Shown: piece by piece, positions 63,501 through 64,000 of the stretch | How the letters are laid out: every line of letters begins with the position of its first letter | Numbering within the stretch: the stretch's first letter is position 1 | The notes under the pieces: model-generated | What the model was told of the DNA's origin: nothing | The model's database searches: none | The model's input: the letters and a program-made list of their open reading frames with translations, nothing else | Position numbers and translations under genes: made by a program | DNA from: Macrocystis pyrifera | Lineage: Eukaryota > Sar > Phaeophyceae > Laminariales > Laminariaceae | Assembly (NCBI GenBank): GCA_031763025.1 | Contig: JASSKH010000027.1 | Location: 11,192,055 to 11,256,054, forward strand | Length of the DNA: 64,000 nucleotides | Direction of reading: 5' to 3'

Positions 63501-63655
63501 GCCCCTCTCCCCATGACAGACAGCGAGACAATGTTATACAGTCTCACCAGCAAAAGCTCCTCCATGAAGGTCTTCATTCTGTCCCGGAAGCTGGGGTCAC
63601 TGGTGGGCAGTCTATTTCTCATCTCCTCCAGCGTCGTGTCCAGCGGAGACAACGC
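50840..63655 (-). CDS. DOCK-family GEF, DHR2 domain to stop codon (12 exons, 5' end outside window)
   Basis: Twelve minus-strand exons join in consistent phase to 577 codons plus stop; all introns are GT-AG. Landmarks of the DOCK DHR2 domain appear in order: ADWLFTLAEYHKML; YRETLEVARFERDYKVMA; GAFFRVGFWG; EFVYRVP; IFAYIKITSV; FTFHTPFTAAGKAHG with AEQCKKLTEL; LSPIECSIDDIGARI; LVQGSVLPQ joined across an intron to VNGGAVEVAETFL; then a helical tail ending STNNYAP. DOCK proteins activate Rac/Cdc42-type GTPases through DHR2, acting at membranes on the actin cytoskeleton. The N-terminal half, with the expected DHR1/C2 domain, lies to the right. The introns host MITEs, dispersed repeats and long G/C tracts. 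The family call is firm; the subfamily was not determined. Confidence 0.88.
51485..51661 (-). CDS. DOCK-like gene, exon 11
   Basis: 177 bp, phase 0 to phase 0 with acceptor AAATCAG and donor GCT/GTGGGA; neither site is strong, so the edges are approximate. Encodes KRFAEMALISEGRASELRDV and EMLIEFLQLCRQLVLKTRTV, the helix of DHR2 lobe C. Confidence 0.75.
51640..51780 (-). repeat. GGT/GCC-rich microsatellite in or next to exon 10
   Basis: Minus-sense GGT/GGC triplets (51,719-51,765) would encode a poly-Gly run if exonic. It lies between exons 10 and 11 as drawn. Confidence 0.7.
51901..51981 (-). CDS. DOCK-like gene, exon 10: VNxG nucleotide-sensor region (3' end uncertain)
   Basis: Acceptor CCGTTCAG. 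Encodes VNGGAVEVAETFLKALSD then an acidic EVDEEEEEE run. VN-x-G-x-x-x-VA-x-x-FL follows QGSV directly in DOCK proteins and forms part of the catalytic face (lobe C). The donor GAG/GTGGCG at 51,900 gives correct phase, but the frame stays open through a Asp/Asn/Ser/Gly-rich stretch to about 51,670, so the exon may be longer with a shorter intron. Confidence 0.75.
52008..52038. repeat. Long G run in the exon 9-10 intron
   Basis: About 28 G from 52,011 to 52,038. It lies 30 bases upstream (gene sense) of the exon 10 acceptor, where it reads as a poly-C/pyrimidine tract. Confidence 0.85.
52239..52300. repeat. 62-base G homopolymer
   Basis: Uninterrupted G from 52,239 to 52,300 in the exon 9-10 intron; C on the transcribed gene sense. 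The true length may be uncertain because of sequencing. Confidence 0.9.
52654..52854 (-). CDS. DOCK-like gene, exon 9: LSPIExxI and QGSV blocks
   Basis: 201 bp, phase 0 to phase 0, acceptor CCTCAACAG, donor CCTCAG/GTGACG. Encodes VSLPFPCCTSRQLVCRRV, LLSPIECSIDDIGARIMTM and LTRLVQGSVLPQ. It matches S-F-P...R, then L-S/T-P-I-E-x-A-I-x-x-M, then L-Q-G-S-V in DHR2. Confidence 0.92.
52897..53012 (-). repeat. Dispersed repeat R1, copy in exon 8-9 intron
   Basis: In reverse sense it reads GCAATGTCTGCGTGGTCGG, then AAACCCGACGTGC, then GGGATGCGAGGGTC, CATGCATGACATGAATACAC. This is the same order as the copy at 56,039-56,155 and in part at 916-985, 58,708-58,772 and 3,296-3,340. Confidence 0.8.
53690..53810. 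repeat. Two-copy ~75-bp repeat in intron
   Basis: CAAACCGTGGCGACGAATTA at 53,696 and CAAACCGTGGCCGCCGACTA at 53,769, each followed by CCGCGGA-GGTAACCGTGC. No coding evidence. Confidence 0.7.
54353..54475 (-). CDS. DOCK-like gene, exon 8: TPFTxxGKAHG block
   Basis: 123 bp, phase 0 to phase 0, acceptor CAACCAG, donor GAG/GTGAGA. Encodes VVEVFDAGEGASRFTFHTPF then TAAGKAHGSTAEQCKKLTEL. This is the very conserved DHR2 motif F-x-x-x-T-P-F-T-x-x-G-K/R-x-x-G-x-x-x-E-Q. Confidence 0.93.
54992..55099. mobile_element. ~104-bp MITE, copy 2 (exon 7-8 intron)
   Basis: Ends ACGGAGGACCACAGTAAATA and TATTTACTGTGGTTCCCCGT are inverted, with an AT-rich centre like the other copies. TA dinucleotides flank both sides (54,990-54,991 and 55,100-55,101). 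Confidence 0.85.
55121..55224. mobile_element. 104-bp MITE, copy 3 (exon 7-8 intron)
   Basis: TTACGGGGTCCATAGTTAAT at the left and ATTAACTATGGTCCCCCGTA at the right are near-perfect inverted repeats. Flanking TA at 55,119-55,120 and 55,225-55,226 fits the TA target of Tc1/mariner-type elements. It lies only about 20 bp from copy 2. Confidence 0.9.
55226..55409. mobile_element. Second inverted-repeat element (~184 bp, MITE-like)
   Basis: The left end AGGGGTCCGTCTCCTCATAA then GGCGGT and the right end ACCGCCTTACTACTGGGGGA then CCCCT are imperfect inverted repeats of about 26 bp. Internal AATAAGGCG motifs repeat. It directly abuts MITE copy 3. No clear target duplication was seen. Confidence 0.55.
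56039..56155 (+). repeat. Dispersed repeat R1, copy in exon 7-8 intron
   Basis: CATTGTCTGCCTGGTCGGTG, GACGTGCTCCGTC, CACTGTAGAGATGCGACGGT, GGTCATACGACTACGGC, ATGCATGATAATGAG, then a C run. Best preserved copy of the repeat family R1. Confidence 0.8.
56160..57439. other. Intron sequence with no further element
   Basis: The remainder of the exon 7-8 intron. An 18-bp perfect palindrome ATACCAGGT plus its complement lies at 56,804-56,821, and two GGCGAATATACTG motifs at about 57,108 and 57,258. No exon or RNA was recognised. Confidence 0.5.
57440..57526 (-). CDS. DOCK-like gene, exon 7: YIxIT block
   Basis: 87 bp, phase 0 to phase 0, acceptor GCGACAG, donor CCG/GTGAGA. Encodes VKVLPDSADEEEVSDQQI then FAYIKITSVKP. 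It corresponds to the DHR2 strand K-x-Y-I-Q-V-T-x-V. Confidence 0.9.
58187..58217. repeat. Long C run in the exon 6-7 intron
   Basis: About 27 C (58,190-58,216) within a C-rich stretch, a G run on the gene sense. Confidence 0.85.
58305..58472 (-). CDS. DOCK-like gene, exon 6: YYRVxFxG-type block
   Basis: 168 bp, phase 0 to phase 0, acceptor TTGTCAG, donor AAAG/GTGGGG (a G run follows directly). Encodes GLGGIGAFFRVGFWGALP, KGLEFVYRVPLMTHVSDFQ and RILALIYPLVPD. This matches the DHR2 lobe B start (F-x-x-x-F/Y-Y-R-V-x-F-x-G ... E-F-V-Y-R). Confidence 0.92.
58647..58693. repeat. 47-base C homopolymer in the exon 5-6 intron
   Basis: Uninterrupted C from 58,647 to 58,693, followed within 20 bp by a partial copy of repeat R1 (58,708-58,772: CTACTGTAGGGACGCGAGGG, CATGCGACTACGGCCATGC). 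Confidence 0.9.
58855..58975. repeat. GACAGCCGTCA short repeat cluster
   Basis: CAGCCGTC-type units at about 58,896, 58,906, 58,933 and 58,954, with a GACAGACGTCAGG variant, all inside the exon 5-6 intron. Confidence 0.7.
59944..60105 (-). CDS. DOCK-like gene, exon 5
   Basis: 162 bp, phase 0 to phase 0, acceptor TTTTGGTAG, donor GTG/GTACGT. Encodes LLANDAYRETLEVARFERDY KVMAQAHNEIHRFMKKAMQ, the lobe A helices resembling the Y-E-x-x-x-D-Y-x-x-L...H segment of DHR2. Confidence 0.85.
60508..60547. repeat. 40-base G homopolymer in the exon 4-5 intron
   Basis: Uninterrupted G from 60,508 to 60,547 (C in gene sense). Confidence 0.9.
60590..60990. repeat. AAC/ACC-rich simple-sequence tract directly before exon 4 donor
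   Basis: About 400 bp of CAACACCAACACC-type low-complexity sequence almost devoid of G on this strand, ending at the exon 4 donor (60,997). In gene sense it is GTT/GGT-rich and forms the first part of the intron. The 242- and 177-codon plus-strand frames here are artefacts of composition. Confidence 0.85.
60998..61184 (-). CDS. DOCK-like gene, exon 4
   Basis: 187 bp, acceptor GGAGCAG, donor CAACCAG/GTATGG; one base completes the previous codon and the exon ends in phase 0. Encodes CLPIWDQLWKMTPFSNAI...LRPWNSEKELKRDIIGHANQ, the linker within lobe A. It is longer than in animal DOCKs. Confidence 0.8.
61185..62227. other. Exon 3-4 intron, nothing recognised
   Basis: Contains a CA microsatellite near 61,865-61,887 and A-rich runs. 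No exon, RNA or transposon motif was recognised. Confidence 0.5.
62228..62347 (-). CDS. DOCK-like gene, exon 3: start of DHR2
   Basis: 120 bp, acceptor TTCTGCAG, donor AAGAG/GTGAGA. Encodes ELPKERADWLFTLAEYHKML...EQGRCLVEIYQGFKR. This matches the helical lobe A that opens the DHR2 domain (typically x-W-L-x-x-x-A, then A-x-x-C-x-V). Confidence 0.88.
62465..62567. mobile_element. ~104-bp MITE, copy 4 (exon 2-3 intron)
   Basis: TTACGGGGGTCCATAGTTAA and TTTACCATGGCCCCCCGTAC as inverted ends, a TATATTTACCTGCTTTTACT centre, and TA on both flanks (62,463-62,464; 62,568-62,569). Confidence 0.9.
63046..63224 (-). CDS. DOCK-like gene, exon 2 of window
   Basis: 179 bp, starts phase 0 (acceptor CAACAG) and ends with two bases of a codon (donor GTGATT). 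Encodes VKRAYLIKLRYLKKVASVDG through MQAASVFN. The first base of exon 3 completes a Ser codon. Confidence 0.8.
63295..63460. repeat. AAC/ACC simple-sequence tract in the exon 1-2 intron
   Basis: CAACACCAACACTCGCACCA, then ACCACCAACACC and AACAACAACAACAAC. Same composition as the tract at 60,590-60,990. Confidence 0.85.
63548..63655 (-). CDS. DOCK-like gene, exon 1 of window
   Basis: 108 bp, phase 0 at both ends. Acceptor TTGGCAG, donor CTG/GTGAGAC. Encodes ALSPLDTTLEEMRNRLPT...MKTFMEELLL, a helical segment upstream of DHR2. Included because its phase and splice sites fit the next exon. Confidence 0.7.
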
Positions 63656-64000
63656 CTGCCAATCAGAACCGTCGAGGTACGGCGATTGCAGAGAGCCGTT
63701 GAGACAAATTAAGCCAATTATAGAAAGTGAGCGAGCCGTTGATGGAGTTGGTGACTCCGTTGGTGCGAACCGCCGCGTCGACAGGAATCGATAAGAGACC
63801 GAGAGATCCGTTGATAGGGATCGGAGCCAAACATTGGGAGGGGAACCGAGCCGTTGAAAATGATCGAAACGTGCGGGCAAGAAACGGGTGATACCTAACG
63901 GCGCTGACAGGCAAGACGCTCAAGCTGACAAGGCCGGCCAAGCAGGGACATGACGGAAGGCAAGCTGCGAAGTGAAAACGTAGATCAACAACCGCAGCAT
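63656..64000. other. Intron upstream of the first placed exon
   Basis: No further exon was recognised before the window edge. The motif GAGCCGTTGA (or GATCCGTTGA) occurs four times at about 63,694, 63,731, 63,807 and 63,849. Confidence 0.5.

Overview
This is nuclear DNA of a eukaryote. It carries an intron-rich protein-coding gene, chromodomain-bearing Ty3/gypsy retrotransposons, a non-LTR element, a tyrosine-recombinase element, MITEs, microsatellites and very long G/C homopolymers. No bacterial-style operon, rRNA gene or CRISPR array was seen. The mixture (long GT-AG introns, GC-rich exons, chromoviruses, tyrosine-recombinase elements) would fit a stramenopile such as a brown alga; that assignment is inference only.

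Layout. 1-9.2 kb is gene-poor, with several tandem repeats and a decayed gypsy RNase H remnant on the minus strand. 9.2-19.1 kb is gypsy element A (plus strand, heavily decayed), split by a 5'-truncated LINE at about 14.29-15.41 kb. 19.1-23.8 kb holds a tRNA-like fragment, a MITE, palindromic repeats and a broken tyrosine recombinase (minus). 23,897-37,579 is gypsy element B (minus), a full-length 13.7 kb copy with two 279-bp LTRs and a CTGT target duplication. 39,115-44,884 is gypsy element C (plus), which keeps the 5' LTR and primer-binding site but lacks gag and protease. 44.9-50.8 kb holds another LTR, diverged repeats and low-complexity DNA. 50,840 to the right edge is the 3' part of a DOCK-family guanine-nucleotide-exchange-factor gene (minus). 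Twelve exons can be placed with consistent phase and cover the DHR2 (Rac/Cdc42 GEF) domain to the stop codon; the N-terminal part lies beyond the window.

The three gypsy copies belong to one family. Its order is gag with a CCHC knuckle, a NADAR (YbiA/DUF1768-like) domain, an aspartic protease, a conserved unknown segment, RT, RNase H, a repeat-bearing linker, integrase (HHCC, DDE with 35 residues between the last D and E), GPY/F, chromodomain, and a C-terminal Trp/Tyr-rich module that may be Tudor-like.

The most unusual content is the NADAR domain inside the gag-pol of element B, directly upstream of the protease. NADAR is a NAD/ADP-ribose-related fold, some members of which reverse ADP-ribosylation of guanine. 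Element A keeps only its C-terminal half and element C has lost it. All three copies carry stops and frameshifts, so any active master copy would lie elsewhere.
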